Counted from the first letter of the stretch, positions 35,431 to 47,575 are shown. The stretch is DNA of 64,000 nt from Spirometra erinaceieuropaei (GCA_902702965.1 CACRXP010000398.1:165070-229069); one strand, 5' to 3'. A program made the numbers and translations. The notes: generated from the letters alone by a model not told the origin.

Positions 35431-35786
35431 ATAACGTTTTTCCTTGCATTTAAAGCGCAGTACTCGCCAGATGTGGAGCAGTGCACCGGTGGTGCATGCT
35501 GGTCCGAGTGGCCGCCATTATCCTTGTGCTCGAGAATTTGAAATTATCGCCTTCCGCCAGGGTGTGAGAAGCGACTGTGCGCCATGCATCGTGGTTTTAA
35601 AGGTTACTGACTAACGCCACAACACGGTGCGCACAGTCTGCCCAATTGTGTGTTTGATTGGAGTGGTGAACTGGTAGGCTAACAGCCAGGCTGCAACGGC
35701 TCCTTCTTAACGTGACCTCTGGCACTCTGACGCATGTAAGGAGTGCGTATGTATACAGAAATAACGGCCAAACTTCCGTATACATA

Positions 35787-36092
35787 CAGTAGATGTGCTA
35801 ACTCATGAAATGTCAACCAAAATTTCGAAATGCGTTCTCGTTTCGAAAAGATAAATTGAGTAGTGATGCAAAACTAATCATGATGCAGCATAAACCTATA
35901 ATGATCCAGTTACCTCAGGGGGTCGGCTTTCGAAAGAACTTATTTTCGGCCGCATGCAAGATCTATACTCTGCAACAAATGACTACTTAAGTAGCATGCA
36001 ATTTCCTCGTTGATTTTCGATGCCCTTGAAAATTCAATTATATTTCATGGAAAACATGCATAAAAATATTCATTCTTTTACTTATTCGGTAG
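35787..36092 (+). mobile_element. Fold-back element, subfamily A, left half only
   Basis: It starts CAGTAGATGTGCTAACTCAT after TA at 35785-35786 and follows the left arm of 36355-37339 through ATGACTACTTAAGTAGCATG and ATTTCATGGAAAACATGCAT. Homology ends near 36092. The centre and right arm are missing. Confidence 0.8.
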
Positions 36093-36354
36093 TTGAAGGG
36101 GCAAAAATGCGGGCTATGGCTACTTTCTTCCCGAACCACCGGAATGGTAGTTATTGTGCCAGCACCCGCGCACGGCATGCGTTAGAGGGGCTGTTGTGGG
36201 TCTGCGTTGGTCCTAAAGAATAATCGTACGTCTGTGACCCACGTAGACGGTGGCTCCTACAGCGGTAGATTGGCGCTCACCAGTCGGTTACAGGACTTGT
36301 GATTCTGGGGCTTGATCTAGAGCTCTGTGGGCAGTCGCATAGTGAATGATACTA

Positions 36355-37339
36355 CAGTAGGTGGGCTAACTCATGAAATGTCAGCCGGAATTTCGAAATG
36401 CGTTCCCGTTTCAAAAATATTAATTAAGTAGGGTTGTAAAACCAAATCAGCCTGCAGAATAATTCTATAATAATCCAGTTAGCTCAGGATGGCGGCTTTC
36501 GACTAACTCCTTTCCAACTACTTGCAAGAACTATACTCTGCAAAAAATAACTACTTAAGTAGCATGCAATTTTCTCACTCATTTTCAATGTCCTTAAAAA
36601 TTCAATTATATTTCATGGAAAACATGCATAAAAATATTCATTCTTTTGCTCATTTGGTAGAAAGTGGCGTCTTTTTCCAATTTTATACTCAAATGAAGGG
36701 TTTAATTCGGTTTTAAAAAGGTTTCTAATTGTGAGATTTTTTTAATACCGTTAAATGGCCGTTCATGAAATGCCATGTATCTGCATTTACGAATGTGGCT
36801 TGTACAGTTAACAATATTGCTCAAATGTACTGCTTAATATTATGAACTACATATGCTCTCCTTTTAATACTGTGGAGAAATGTATGGTTTGCCCTACGCG
36901 GAAAATATACGGCTTGTAGTTTGGAAATCCTGAATGCAAGTGTGACGGCAGAGCGGGTTCAATATTATTCGGGAATTGGAAGAGTTTTTGAAAACCGCAT
37001 CATACCCCTCCATCGAGTATAAAATTGGAAGACGTCCTTTTCTACCGAATGAGCAAAAGAATGAACCTCTGTATGAATGTTTTCTATGAAATATAATTGA
37101 ATGTTTAGGGGCATCGAAAATCAATGAAAAAATTGCATGCTACTTAAGTAGTCATTTTTTGCAGGGTGTAGTTCTTGTAAGCAGTCGGAACGAAGTTCTT
37201 TCGAAAGCCTACAGCCTGAGGTAACTGGATTACTATAAAATTATACTGTATGATGATTATTTTTACAACCCTACTTAATTAATCTTTTCGAAACGGGAAC
37301 GAATTTCGCCTGACATTTCATGAGTTAGCCCACCTACTA
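36355..37339 (+). mobile_element. Fold-back element, subfamily A, full copy
   Basis: This 985-base element has long inverted arms. The left terminus CAGTAGGTGGGCTAACTCAT mirrors the right terminus ATGAGTTAGCCCACCTACTA. AAGTAGCATGCAATTTTCTC on the left mirrors AAAATTGCATGCTACTTAAG on the right near 37120-37140. TA lies at both outer ends (36353-36354 and 37340-37341). There is no coding capacity. CAGT-type ends with TA targets are typical of Tc1/mariner elements, so it is probably a non-autonomous member. Open frames inside, such as 36522-36716, are chance. Confidence 0.85.
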
Positions 37340-37374
37340 TATATGCCGAATAGGCCTGCTGACAAAAACTAGGA

Positions 37375-37510
37375 AGACTGGAATGGTCATTTTTGGCTTA
37401 CTAGCAGTCATTGGTCAATCATACCTAACCCCGAGTTTTCGCAAGCCCTGGGGCTCGAATCCAAGACCTGCTGGTTAAAAGCCCAACGTCAGGTCTTACA
37501 TCCAATTTCG
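37375..37510 (-). repeat. tRNA-derived SINE family 2, copy
   Basis: Minus strand: the head region reads GGTCTTGGATTCGAGCCCC, a B-box-like sequence, preceded by GGGCTTTTAACCAGCAG in place of the anticodon arm. The body GGGGTTAGGTATGATTGACC, then GACTGCTAGTAAGCC, matches 50500-50570. Confidence 0.6.
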
Positions 37511-39039
37511 TTCCCAATCAGTCAAAATGTTGGAATAGTCTATTGACGCCTTGGAAGGGAAGAGGAACGAGACCAATCTTTTCCTGCGTTTGAATATAAA
37601 TGTATAAGTGTTTTTTTATCAAACCAAGACAATACATAAGAAAAATAAGACGTGGAGGAAGCAAAACGCCGAATTAACAGTTGAGTTGAAGAAAGCAAGA
37701 ATGAAAATGGAGCCTTGTGTGATATTCTTCAAATCATGCTTAATGGTGACGTAGTTCTAAAACACTGTGGAAGATTAGACAGTAGTGCATCGAACTGAAA
37801 TATCTAATTTGCAAGGACTTCAAGTGATACATACAAGCGTGAGGAAATGCGTGGCCCAAAAACAGCCGCATTACGGGTGGTCTGGAGGACTATTTCGGTC
37901 CAGCCGAAATAAGTTCTAATTAAGGTGGCTTAATTAAGAATACGACAGTTTAGAAGGACGAGAAACACAATCAAAGTGGCTCAACGGACGAAAAACGTCT
38001 GGATTAAATGCAAATTGTGCTTGTGCTTTGATCTAAATCAACTGATGTTAGTCACCGTGACTACAACTCATCCGTAAGGCATGCAGGGATGTCAGGAAGG
38101 ATATCAAGACCGTCTGCAAGTAACCGGGTTCTCACTCCTACGGCTCTCAAATGAATTTTAGAGGGAGCCGATGGACCAGGAAGTACCTCGGTCAAAAAGG
38201 AAGAGAAGACTCTCTCTCTCTAAAGGAGGGAAGCTTCAGTTTAAACAACAAAGGTAAGGAATTGAACCCAAACGGTACAGATAAGCCTTCCCATTTTAAA
38301 TTGGAGTTTTCGAAGATTATTTGCTTCACTTATGTGGCGGTCACAGAGAGAGAGAGAGGGTCATCTAGCAGGGAACATTTCTGTTACATTCCGCAAAACA
38401 GATAAAAGGCACATCAGGGAATCTAATGGCAGCAGTGGGCTGGTCGGTATGCTTTGGAAATCGGGGCGGCTTGTTGGCCTGAAGAACATACTGCCAGATG
38501 AACCCACGAGATTCAAAGGACTGACTGCATAAGTCTAATGAGTAACTTTACGAAGAGATCAAAGGGTTCGTAAACCTTAAAAAAGTCAGTCAGTAAACAT
38601 ACGTTTTCGATTATCATTCTTTAGATAGGGCAGTGAACATTGAAAAACAACTTATAAACAATGGTGGCGGGACGGAGGGGGGATCGATGGTGTCTAGACG
38701 TGCCTGAATAAATTAAATAGCCTTGTGAGTAATGTTTAGAGACGACACATGACCTCCGATGCTGAGCTTATGCTACTTTAATATCTAACAGTAGGGTTTG
38801 GTCCGTGTAATTTTCGGCTTACCAAATTCGTATGAGAATGCTCTGTTGCTTAGTAATGGACCATACAGTATGCATGGGCTTTTGCATCTGAATACCACAA
38901 AAGTAAAGAGTAGTTTTGATAAAGGGCGTCCTCTACGTTATATTACACGTGTTCTGCCTCTAAGGCGGGCTACGCGATAGAAGCTAGATCAGAATCCGGC
39001 AAGCATTACTGGGAATGTGCACCCATAATAAATGACAGC
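37511..39039. other. No gene recognised
   Basis: Short frames only, with short GA-rich microsatellite patches near 38210-38222 and 38345-38357. Confidence 0.4.
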
Positions 39040-39410
39040 ATTTGAGGTGTGGCGGTAGGCCCGGGTGCAGGCTCGTGCCGCGCCGATTGGGATCCAAGTC
39101 GCCCCCTTTTCCTGTTGTGCAAAACCCTGGCCAGAGTCCGTTGTGGCCCAGGGCCTGTAGTGATACGCCTGGGTGAGGGTTTCCGCCGTGCCGGCCACAT
39201 GCATCCTCCCCCGCCTCCGGTCTTCTTGACTTTGTCCTGACATCGGGTCCAGGTGGTGGTGGAGGAGGAGAGAGTGTGGTAGATGCTACGCAAGTCTACT
39301 ACCATCATAAACTAATTTGCGCGCAAGTTGCCGTCCCTGCACACGATGGACATCGTCGGTTACAACGGCCGACCTGTCATTACGCAATGTGTGCTGTGGG
39401 TAGTGTTTGG
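39040..39410 (+). repeat. Repeat family C, copy 2
   Basis: It shares the CTCCGGTC, GGGTCCAGGTGG, GTAGATGCTACGCAAGTCTA, CAAGTTGCCGTCCCTGC and CACGATGGACATCGT series with 10262-10515 and 39735-40050. It is followed directly by block D (39420-39710), as in the large inverted repeat. Confidence 0.65.
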
Positions 39411-39419
39411 TGTCACGCT

Positions 39420-39710
39420 GGCTAGATGTAGCGCCAGTAACAGATGAAGTCTGGTTCGCTAAATTTCAACCAGCCCTGTCTCCAACCACGATGACCCCCT
39501 CTCCGCGCTTAACGTGATTTCTCAGGTGGATTGACCTACCAGCACGGACGGACGGTACTGCTGCTTGACTACAACCAGCCGCTTTTGAACCCCAGTCAAC
39601 TAATTACGTGTGATTACGAAATCAAAATTCCTAACCGATCTCACTGTGGGTAATTCTCGCGAGGGGTTTGTAAACTGCGTCTTCTTCTGCAGCCGGGGAG
39701 ATGCGGTCTG
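39420..39710 (+). repeat. Block D, uninterrupted copy (empty site for the LTR-like insertion)
   Basis: It matches 40760-40897 and then continues without a break into what is 41386-41520 in the other copy. Across the junction it reads GCTGCTTGACTACAACCAGC, showing the site before insertion. Confidence 0.8.
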
Positions 39711-39734
39711 CTAACCTCAATACCTGGCGCCGGC

Positions 39735-41755
39735 TCGAAGTAGCGCTAATGACGGATGCTGGTGAAAGATCCTGGTCAGGTGTATGTTGTGGACCAGGGG
39801 GTGTAGTGGTGCGCCTAGGTGCGGGCCCAGCCGTCGCAGCCACCTGTGCCCTCTCCCCCCGTCTCCGGTCTCCTCGACTCTGTTTTGACACTGGGTCCAG
39901 GTGGAGGGTGGGGAAGAGAGGGTGCGATAGATGCTGCGCAAGTCTGCTATCATTATGAACTTAATCACGCACAAGTCACCGTGCCTGCTGCATCATGCTG
40001 GGTAGCACACGGTGGACATCGTCGGAATCGACGGTCGAACTGTCAACAGCTGTTTCCTAGAAGGCTCCTATTTCTAACAGGACTCAGCTAGTGTATCAAA
40101 TTATTGTTTTTGTGTTTCAATTGCCAGGGTGAATAAACGCTTGCATCCACCAGCCTCATCTTTCCCATCCTCTGATCGATTGTTCTGAAGAGTTGTCAGA
40201 AAAGAATAGGATAACACCTCCCCGCATGGCTGGGGAAAGGCGAAAGTAGGAGCATAATCGGCGCCATTCTTGCACATGTTGTTATCAATGTGTGATGCAT
40301 TTATGGAACCAACACCACTTGGGGGAAAATAAGATCCTCGAGGCCATAGTACTGAGAGGAAGGATGTATCGAAACCACAACGACCCCCTATTGACACGTT
40401 AAGGACTCTGGGACGTTACAGCATCATTCGAAATGCATAAGGCAGGCTTTTCACTCCATTTATGAGACATCGACGCACCACATCTTATCAGCTGGGAGAC
40501 CGTTTTTATTTCACCAGACCCTTCCCGATTTGCGCACATCGGATCAATGACTGCCGAGTCAGCACAATCACACTGCAGCGTGACCAGCATATGACCTCGG
40601 AAGGGTCTTGCAGTCTTGCGTGCAGCCTTCCTGCTTCCACATTCTGCGTTTGATTGCGTCTGCAGCACACTCGAATTCATCGTCACTCCGCTGTAATCGT
40701 TCACTCTATTCCTCGCCTCCCGTCTAACATGAATACCTGGCACCGACTCGAAGTTGCGCCAGTGACAGATGAAGTCTGGTTCGCTAAATTTCCACCAGCC
40801 CTGTCTCCAGCCGCGATGGCCTCCTCTCCGCGCTTAACGTGGTTTCTCAGGTGGATTGACCAACCCGCACGGACGGACGGTTCTGCTGCGTGACTACTGT
40901 AACGCCCCTGGACTCGAACAGAATCGTTTGAATGTGTGACACTTTTCCGCGCGAGGACCTAGGGTGGAGATGGCGTAACCGCGTGTCAGTGAAGATGGCC
41001 GGTGTCCCTTCCTCTCTCATCCGCCGATCCCTTCCCCCTTACCGTACCGCAACGCTCGCATCGGTCTCCGTCTCACTACATCGGCACCTTCCTCGGCCCC
41101 TCCCTGCAGTTGCCCGCAGCGCTGCGCTCCCCACCGGTTTGCTAGCTGGCATGTTGGCGTCGCCTCTCCACCCAGACAGGTTATCTGACGGCTTTAACTC
41201 ATTCCAACTGTATGAGTAACTATTATTATTATTATTATACGTATCTCCCACGACCGCCTTGTTATACTATACTGTATCCCGTTCCTGACGTACCATCTTC
41301 TGCTGTGTGTGAATGAGTATTCAGAGATGCTAACGACTCTGTTCAGATCTATCTCCTCCAGGATCTACTCGCGGCGTTCTCTACACTACAACCAGCCGCT
41401 TTTGAACCCCAGTCAACTAATTACGTGCGATTACGAACTCAGAATTCCTAACCGATCTCACTGTGGGTAATTCCCGCGAGGGGTTTGAAAACTGCGTCTT
41501 CTTCTGCAGCCGGGGAGATGGGGTCCGCATATTGGCGTTGACGTTAACTGTCAAGTGGGGCCGCAAGTGAAAAGGCAGTGAGACGTCTTTCCGTGAGGAC
41601 TAGTTGCGAACCAGGGGTACGTTTGTTCATATGTCAAGTAAACGTCCGCGGCCCATTGAGAGAAGAGTATAACGCAGGTCCGGGATACGGCGGTCTGACA
41701 AACTACCCTTTTAAAGGCTGGTAAGTTCGGGGACGCCATCACGACATGACTATCA
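39735..41755 (+). repeat. Left arm of a large imperfect inverted repeat
   Basis: It consists of family C copy 3 (39735-40050), block E (40100-40740), block D (40740-40897 and 41386-41755) and the LTR-like insertion 40898-41385. Reverse complements lie at 44810-46465 in the opposite order. By eye the E blocks are well over 90% alike near 40450-40580. Block E carries a GIY-YIG scrap (HLPAWLGKGESRSIIGAILA near 40205-40265). Frames such as 40399-40743 minus are open by chance or conserved with the repeat, and no function is evident. Confidence 0.8.
40894..41389 (+). mobile_element. Solo-LTR-like insertion with 4-base target duplication
   Basis: 40898-41385 (488 bases) starts TGTAACGCCC, ends TCTCTACA and is flanked by CTAC on both sides (40894-40897 and 41386-41389). 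The empty site at 39540-39560 has a single CTAC, and the inverted copy near 45265 also lacks the insertion. TG...CA ends, a 4-base duplication and absence of coding sequence define a solo LTR. The TGTA start and 4-base duplication suit Ty3/Gypsy. A related partial copy is at 17805-18205. It contains an ATT/TAT run near 41220-41239. Confidence 0.8.
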
Positions 41756-41769
41756 TCCAGCGTGGCGAA

Positions 41770-41905
41770 ACAAGTCTACTACCATCGTGAACTAATTTAC
41801 GCGCAAGTTGCCGTCCCTGCTCTCACTCTGCTCTGAAGCACACGATGGACATCGCTGGCAACGACGGTCGACCTGTCATTACGCAACGTGTGTCTGGGGC
41901 AATGG
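41770..41905 (+). repeat. Repeat family C, copy 4 (partial)
   Basis: CAAGTCTACTACCATCGTGA, CGCAAGTTGCCGTCCCTGCT and GCACACGATGGACATCG match 39290-39360. Only the right part of the unit is present. Confidence 0.6.
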
Positions 41906-43267
41906 TTGGTATCACGTTGTCACGAAAAGAGTCTCATTTCCGCAAAAAGACAAGGCTGCTTTTCCCCAGGCTTTGACCTGAACCGGTATTCACGCACTGT
42001 AAGTACTGGCTGTAGCGAAGCTCTCCTGGCTCTGCAGAATGGTTAATTGGCCGGCGATCATGGAGGCCTGGCTGTGCGTTACAGGGAGTTCCTTCCTTGC
42101 CACGCGTTAAATTCAGTCCACCAACGACTCTCCTTCCTATCCCACGAGGTCGGTGAAGAAGAGCTGGTACTGTGAAGTCTTCAACCTATGCGACAGCGCA
42201 GAGCGAATCCGTCTACCGCGCCTCTGACCGCCGGATTGTGCCAAGATGATCATATGCTGCTCCTTTAGATCGTCCGAGACTCCTCAAACGTTCTGGCTAG
42301 GTCCCGCGTGAACAGAGTCTAACTCGGCCTGCAAAAATGTTGGTCTTAATCACTCCTGGAGTACCCTCGCAGTCGTAAGCTGTAAATTGATAAAGCAAAG
42401 CTCCGTTTCTCCATATTTACGGGCGCCCTCGCCGTGTAGTTCTTGCAGCCGGAGTTCACTTCCTCCGGCAAACCAGACCATTTCGAATACCTTGGAAGCT
42501 GTTGAATAGGCACAGCCCTGTTGAAAAGTGTTACGGACAAAAACAAGAGGGGAGGGAACAGACGTTTCTCACTTAGTCGCTATCGTCAGCCGGCTATACC
42601 CATGTTTCGTGCCGAAATCGTCACGCCTATGCGACTGTCTTGCACCTGAGTGCCACTTAAATTGAAAGTATCCCAATAGCCATTTAAAAACCGACGAAGA
42701 TGTGACTGTGCGTAATTCGGTTGCGCGCGGACATTTCGGGTGGCTTTTAAATGAGCAAGTCGAAGATGAGACAAACATGCTATCGCGGCCTGAGAATTTG
42801 GAGGAGATGTCCGAAAAAGGGTATGGCGCAATTATTTTCGGAATGGGATCCACAACCAGCTCAAGCATCGAGCACTTCAAGTTACGAACTCCGGACAGGG
42901 TATCAGTGCCGTTGGCTGTCCAATTATACAAGTGACCGACCAGGTCAAAAGCACATCGTCGTAATGGAGGTATTTAACAACACCCAGGGCATTTTTCGGC
43001 ATTATGGATTCATAGAGAAATATCTCGCGATTCCTTCACAATCACTAGTAAAAATGGACAGAAGGAGCGTGGATTCCTTTTCTCAGCATCAAACGAAAGA
43101 ATAAATGAATCCGCCTGGTGTTCAAATCAAAACCGGAAACTATGGGCCTATGAGACCACAGCAGTTTGTGCTACCTTGATTTACAACGCAAACGACTAGT
43201 TTAAACATCCTTTCGAACTTTTATTGATCTTAGATTGCTCACGCTTGTAGATCTCGCTCTGCATGCG
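41906..43267. other. No gene recognised
   Basis: Frames at 42569-42931 minus (120 codons) and 42751-43104 plus overlap each other and have no recognisable motif. A short piece near 42575-42605 resembles the SINE family 2 body. Confidence 0.4.
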
Positions 43268-44256
43268 GTGCGTGACCGATCTCATCAAATGTTGGCCGAA
43301 ATTGTGAAATGCGCTTTCGACTAGGAAGGATCACTTAGGTGAGGTTGTTATATTAATCATCATGTAGCATAATCCTATAGTACTTCGGACTCGCCAGGAT
43401 GTCGCCTTTTGAATGCACTTCTTTCTGACCTCCCGCAGAAACCGTACTCAGTAAAAAAAGACTACTTAAGAAGCATGCATTTTTCATATTGATATTCGAT
43501 GGTCTTAGGAATTCAAATATATTTTATAGAAAACATGAATAAAAATATGCGTCCTTTTACTTGTTTGATAGAAAATCAAATTGTCTTTACATTTATACTC
43601 GAAAAAAGTGTATATTTAGGTTTTGAAAAAGTTTCCCAAATTCCGAATAATTTTGAGGATGATCAGCCTTTGCATTATCGTTTAGCGACTTCAGTCTGCA
43701 AGTTGCATGCGTTCCGCGTAAGGAAAATCGTATATTCCTCCATGCTTTAAAAAAGATACTGCAAAGAGTTCACAAGATTTTGCAATGGATACGGGCTGTG
43801 TTGTACACTTCACGAGGAACAATGGTAAACGGACACGTACGATGCTGTATATATGGACACTTCACGGTCTTAAACATCTTATAATTAGAAACTTTTTAAA
43901 AACCAGAAGATAGCCTTCCCTGGGGTATAAAATATAGAGGCAATGTGATTTTCTACTAAATAAGTAAAAGAAAGCGTATTTTAGTCAATGTTTTCTGTAA
44001 AATATATTTGAAGTTATAAGACCATCGAAAATCAATGTGAAAAATGCATGCTAATTAAGCTGTCATTTTCTACCGAGTACGGCGTCTGCGGGAGGTCAGA
44101 AAGAAGTGCATTCAAAAGGCGACATCCTGGCGAGTCCGAAATACTATAGGATTATGCTACATGATGGTTGATATAACAACGCCACTTTATTAATCCTTCC
44201 TCGTCGAAAACGCATTTCAGGATTTCGATCAACACTTCATGAGATCGGTCACGCAC
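43268..44256 (+). mobile_element. Fold-back element, subfamily B, full copy
   Basis: About 989 bases. Left GTGCGTGACCGATCTCATCA mirrors right TTCATGAGATCGGTCACGCA. The inner arms GGATGTCGCCTTTTGAATGC and GCATTCAAAAGGCGACATCC, near 43398 and 44110, are exact reverse complements. The central parts of the arms share AAGCATGC and GATTTTCGATGG-like segments with subfamily A. There is no coding capacity. Confidence 0.85.
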
Positions 44257-44809
44257 TATTTGAGGAAAAAGTGCATGATTACAGCATTTCAAGGAGCTGT
44301 TCAGAGCTAGGTGCTCTGTTCAACAATTTCGTTACGAGGGAAGTTTATTAAAATTGAGGGGACATCGACCGTCGGTGCACTTTGTTTAAGCGGCCGTACG
44401 CGTGAAAGCGTATTCCGTCAGACGTGACGCAGAAAAGCAGCCAATCAGCGGCCACTGTAAGGCCTTATCGCGCATGTCGGTCGCGCGCGTCCTTGACTCA
44501 AGAATGTGGTCGCGTCAGCCGCCGATGACGGCACGTAACGCTTAGCATGCAGCAGGCAAGTCCAGATGCCAGTTTATGGGGTTGCCGTTAGAGAGGTTCA
44601 GGCCTCAACAGCCCTCGACGGCCCTTGACACCAGCCCGCGCCACCTTGCGCATTTGTCACTGGTTTTTTTACAAACGGTAACTGATTATTGACTCCAGTA
44701 CAAGCCCAAAGGTGTAGACTAATATACTGATTGCGTTGCTGGTCGATTACTTCCGCTATTTCGTGCTTATTCAAGAGAAAAATGCTTAGCCACGCTAGGT
44801 GATAGTTAT
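44257..44809. other. No gene recognised
   Basis: A CG-rich block at about 44380-44650 stands out from its AT-rich surroundings but has no open frame or motif. Confidence 0.4.
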
Positions 44810-46465
44810 GTCGTGATGGTGTCCTCGAACTTACAAGCCTTTAAAAAGGGTAGTTTGTCAAACCGCCGTACCCTGGACCTGCGTAACACTCTTCTCTCCA
44901 TGGACCGCGCACGTTTACTTGCCATAAGAACCAACGTACATGGTTCGCAAATAGTCCTCACGGAAAGACGTCTCACTGCCTTTTCACTTGCGGCCCCACT
45001 TGAAAGGTAACGCCAACGCCAATTTGCGAACCCCATCTCCCTGGCTGCAGAAGAAGACGCAGTTTTCAAAANNNNNNNNNNNNNNNNNNNNNNNNNNNNN
45101 NNNNNNNNNNNNNNNNNNNNNNNNNNNNNNNNNNNNNNNNNNNNNNNNNNNNNNNNNNNNNNNNNNNNNNNNNNNNNNNNNNNNNNNNNNNNNNNNNNNN
45201 NNNNNNNNNTCTGAGTTCGTAATCAGACGTAATTAGTCGACTGGGGTTCACAAACGGTTGTTTGTAGTCGCGTAGCAATACCCTCCGTGCGGGTTGGTCA
45301 ATCCACCTTAGAAACCAAATTAAGCGCGGAGAGGAGGCCATCGCGGCTGGAGACGGGGCTGGTTGAAATTTAGCGAACCCGACTTCATCCTTCATTAGCG
45401 CTACTTCGAGCCGGCGCCAGGTATTCATGTTAAATAAGACAGGCGGGAGGCGGGGAATAGCGTGAATGATAACAGCAGAGTGACGATGAATTCGAGTGTG
45501 CTGCAAACGCAATCAAACGCAGAATGCGGAAGCAGGAAGACTGCACGCAAGACTGCAAGACCCTTCCGAGGTCATATGCTGGTCACGCTGCAGTGTGATT
45601 TTGCTGACTCGACAGTCATCGATCCGATGTGCGCAAATCGGGAAGGGTCTGGTAAAATAAAAACGGTCTCCCAGCTGATAAGATGTGGTGCGTCGATGTC
45701 TCAGAAACGGAGTGGAAAGCCTGCCTTATGCATTTCGAAGGATTCTGTAACGTCCCAGAGTCACTAACGTGTCAATAGGAGGGTCGTGTGGTTTTCGATA
45801 CATCCTTCCTCTCAGTACTATGGCTTCGAGGATCTTATTTTCCCCCAAGTGGTGTTGGTTCCATAAATGTATCGCACAATTTTTTGCTGAAAATTTTTAA
45901 CATGATTTCAAAATAAAGCGAATTCCCCTCTCTCTCTCTCTCTCTCAACATGTGCAAGAATGGCGCCGATTATGCTCCTAGTTTCGCCCTTCCCCTGTCA
46001 TGCTGGGAGATGTTATCCTATTCTTTTCTGATAACTCTTCACAACAATCGATCAGAGGATGGGAAAGATGAGGCTGGTGGATGCAAGCGTTTATTCACCT
46101 TGGCGATTGAAACCCAAAAACAGTAATTTGATATACTAGCTGAGTTTTGCTAGAAATAGGAGCCTTCTAGAAAACAGCTGTTGACAGTTCGACCGTCGAT
46201 TCCGACGATGTCCACCGTGTGCTACCCAGCAAGGTGCAGCAGGCACGGGGACTTGTGCGTGATTAAGTTCATAGTGATATTAGACTTACGCAACATCTAC
46301 CGCACCCTCTCTTCCCCACTCCCCACCTGGACCCGGTGTCAAAAAAGAGTCAAGATGACCGAAGGTGGGGGAGGGGGGCGCAGGTGGCTGGCGCGGCCGG
46401 ACCAGCACCTAGGCGTGCCACTACACCCCCTGGTCCACAACGTACATTTGAACTGGATCTTTCAC
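44810..46465 (-). repeat. Right arm of the large imperfect inverted repeat
   Basis: It is the reverse complement of 39735-41755 without the LTR-like insertion: block D (44810-45440, containing the gap), block E (45440-46130) and family C copy 5 (46165-46465). It carries a private insertion of about 75 bases with a TC microsatellite at about 45872-45946; the other arm reads straight through at this point. Confidence 0.8.
45072..45209. other. Assembly gap (138 N)
   Basis: The run of N lies inside block D. The homologous stretch near 41434-41475 suggests that only about 40 bases should be missing between the flanks. A frame reported across the gap is meaningless. Confidence 0.95.
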
Positions 46466-46582
46466 CAGCACCAACAAAAACAACACCCCAACAGGGGTCA
46501 GAAGAAGGAGGATGGTTGGGCGGTCGTACTCACCACTTGTATACCCGGCGGGAGCGCAGGCGCATCTACTGGCGGAGAACTA

Positions 46583-47575
46583 CAATGAGTGACCTGTCTC
46601 ATGAAATGTTGCCTGATATTCTGAAATGCGTTTTCGATTGGGAAGGATTACTTGGTCGCGGTTGTAATACTGCTTATCTTGCGGCATACTCTTATTACAT
46701 TTCGGACTTGGCAGGATGTCGGCTTTTAAATGCACTTCTTTTCAATCTCCTGTGGAAAGCTTACTCGGTAAAAAATGACTACCTAAGTAGCATGTATTTT
46801 TCCCATTGATTTTCGATGGTCTTGGAAATTCAAATACATTTTATAGAAACCATAAACAAAAATATGCTTTCTTTCGGTCAATCAATAGAGACTCATGTCT
46901 TCTTTATATTTTATACTTAAGGGAGGGGTATAATAAGGTTTTAAAAAAGTTTTATAATTGCCGAATAATTTGGAGCCTGATCATTCGCTGCATTAGCGTT
47001 TAGTGATTTCACTCTACAAGGTGCATGCGTTCCGCGTAAAGAGGATCACATATTTTTCTATGCCATTAAAGAGATATCATACAGAGTCCATAAAATTTTG
47101 CAATGGATGCGGACCATGTTGTACATTTCATGAGGAGCAGTGGTAAACGGCCAGGTACGATGCTATGTGAATGGACATTTCGCGGTCTTAAAAAGTCTCA
47201 TAATTAGAAACTTTGTTAAAACCTAATTATACTTCTTCCTTAAGTATAAAATATAAAGAAGACGTGATTCTCTATTGAATGACTAGAAGAAAGCATATTT
47301 TTGTTTATGGTTTCTATAAAATATATTTGAATTTGCAAGACCATCGAAAATCAATGGGAAAAATACATGCTACCTAAGTAGTCATTTTTTACCGAGCAAG
47401 CTTTCTACAGGATTGAAAAGAAGTGCATTTAAAAGCCGACATCCTGCCAAGTCCGAAATGTAATAAGAGTATGCCGCAAGATAAGCAGTATTACAACCGC
47501 GACCAAGTAATCCTTCCTTATCGAAAACGCATTTCAGAATTTCAGGCAACATTTCATGAGATCGGTCACTTTTTG
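46583..47575 (+). mobile_element. Fold-back element, subfamily B, full copy
   Basis: About 993 bases flanked by TA (46581-46582 and 47576-47577). Left CAATGAGTGACCTGTCTCAT mirrors right ATGAGATCGGTCACTTTTTG. AAATGACTACCTAAGTAGCA on the left mirrors CTACCTAAGTAGTCATTTTT on the right. The arms extend to about 46960 and back from about 47195. Similar open frames in the two arms (46589 onwards on plus, 47648 downwards on minus) are the same arm read in mirror image, not two genes. Confidence 0.88.

Noticed and set aside
35805..36716. Repeated small protein frames with LKIQLYFMENMHKNIHSF
   Set aside because: They are shared only because both are left arms of the fold-back repeat; the frame is not kept in other copies.
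40399..40743. Conserved protein in both arms of the inverted repeat (also 45462-45767)
   Set aside because: Similarity is explained by the recent repeat itself; no known domain, and the plus strand of the same block carries a GIY-YIG scrap, indicating the other strand is the sense strand.
44988..45512. Coding frames crossing the N run
   Set aside because: The open frame depends on unknown bases.
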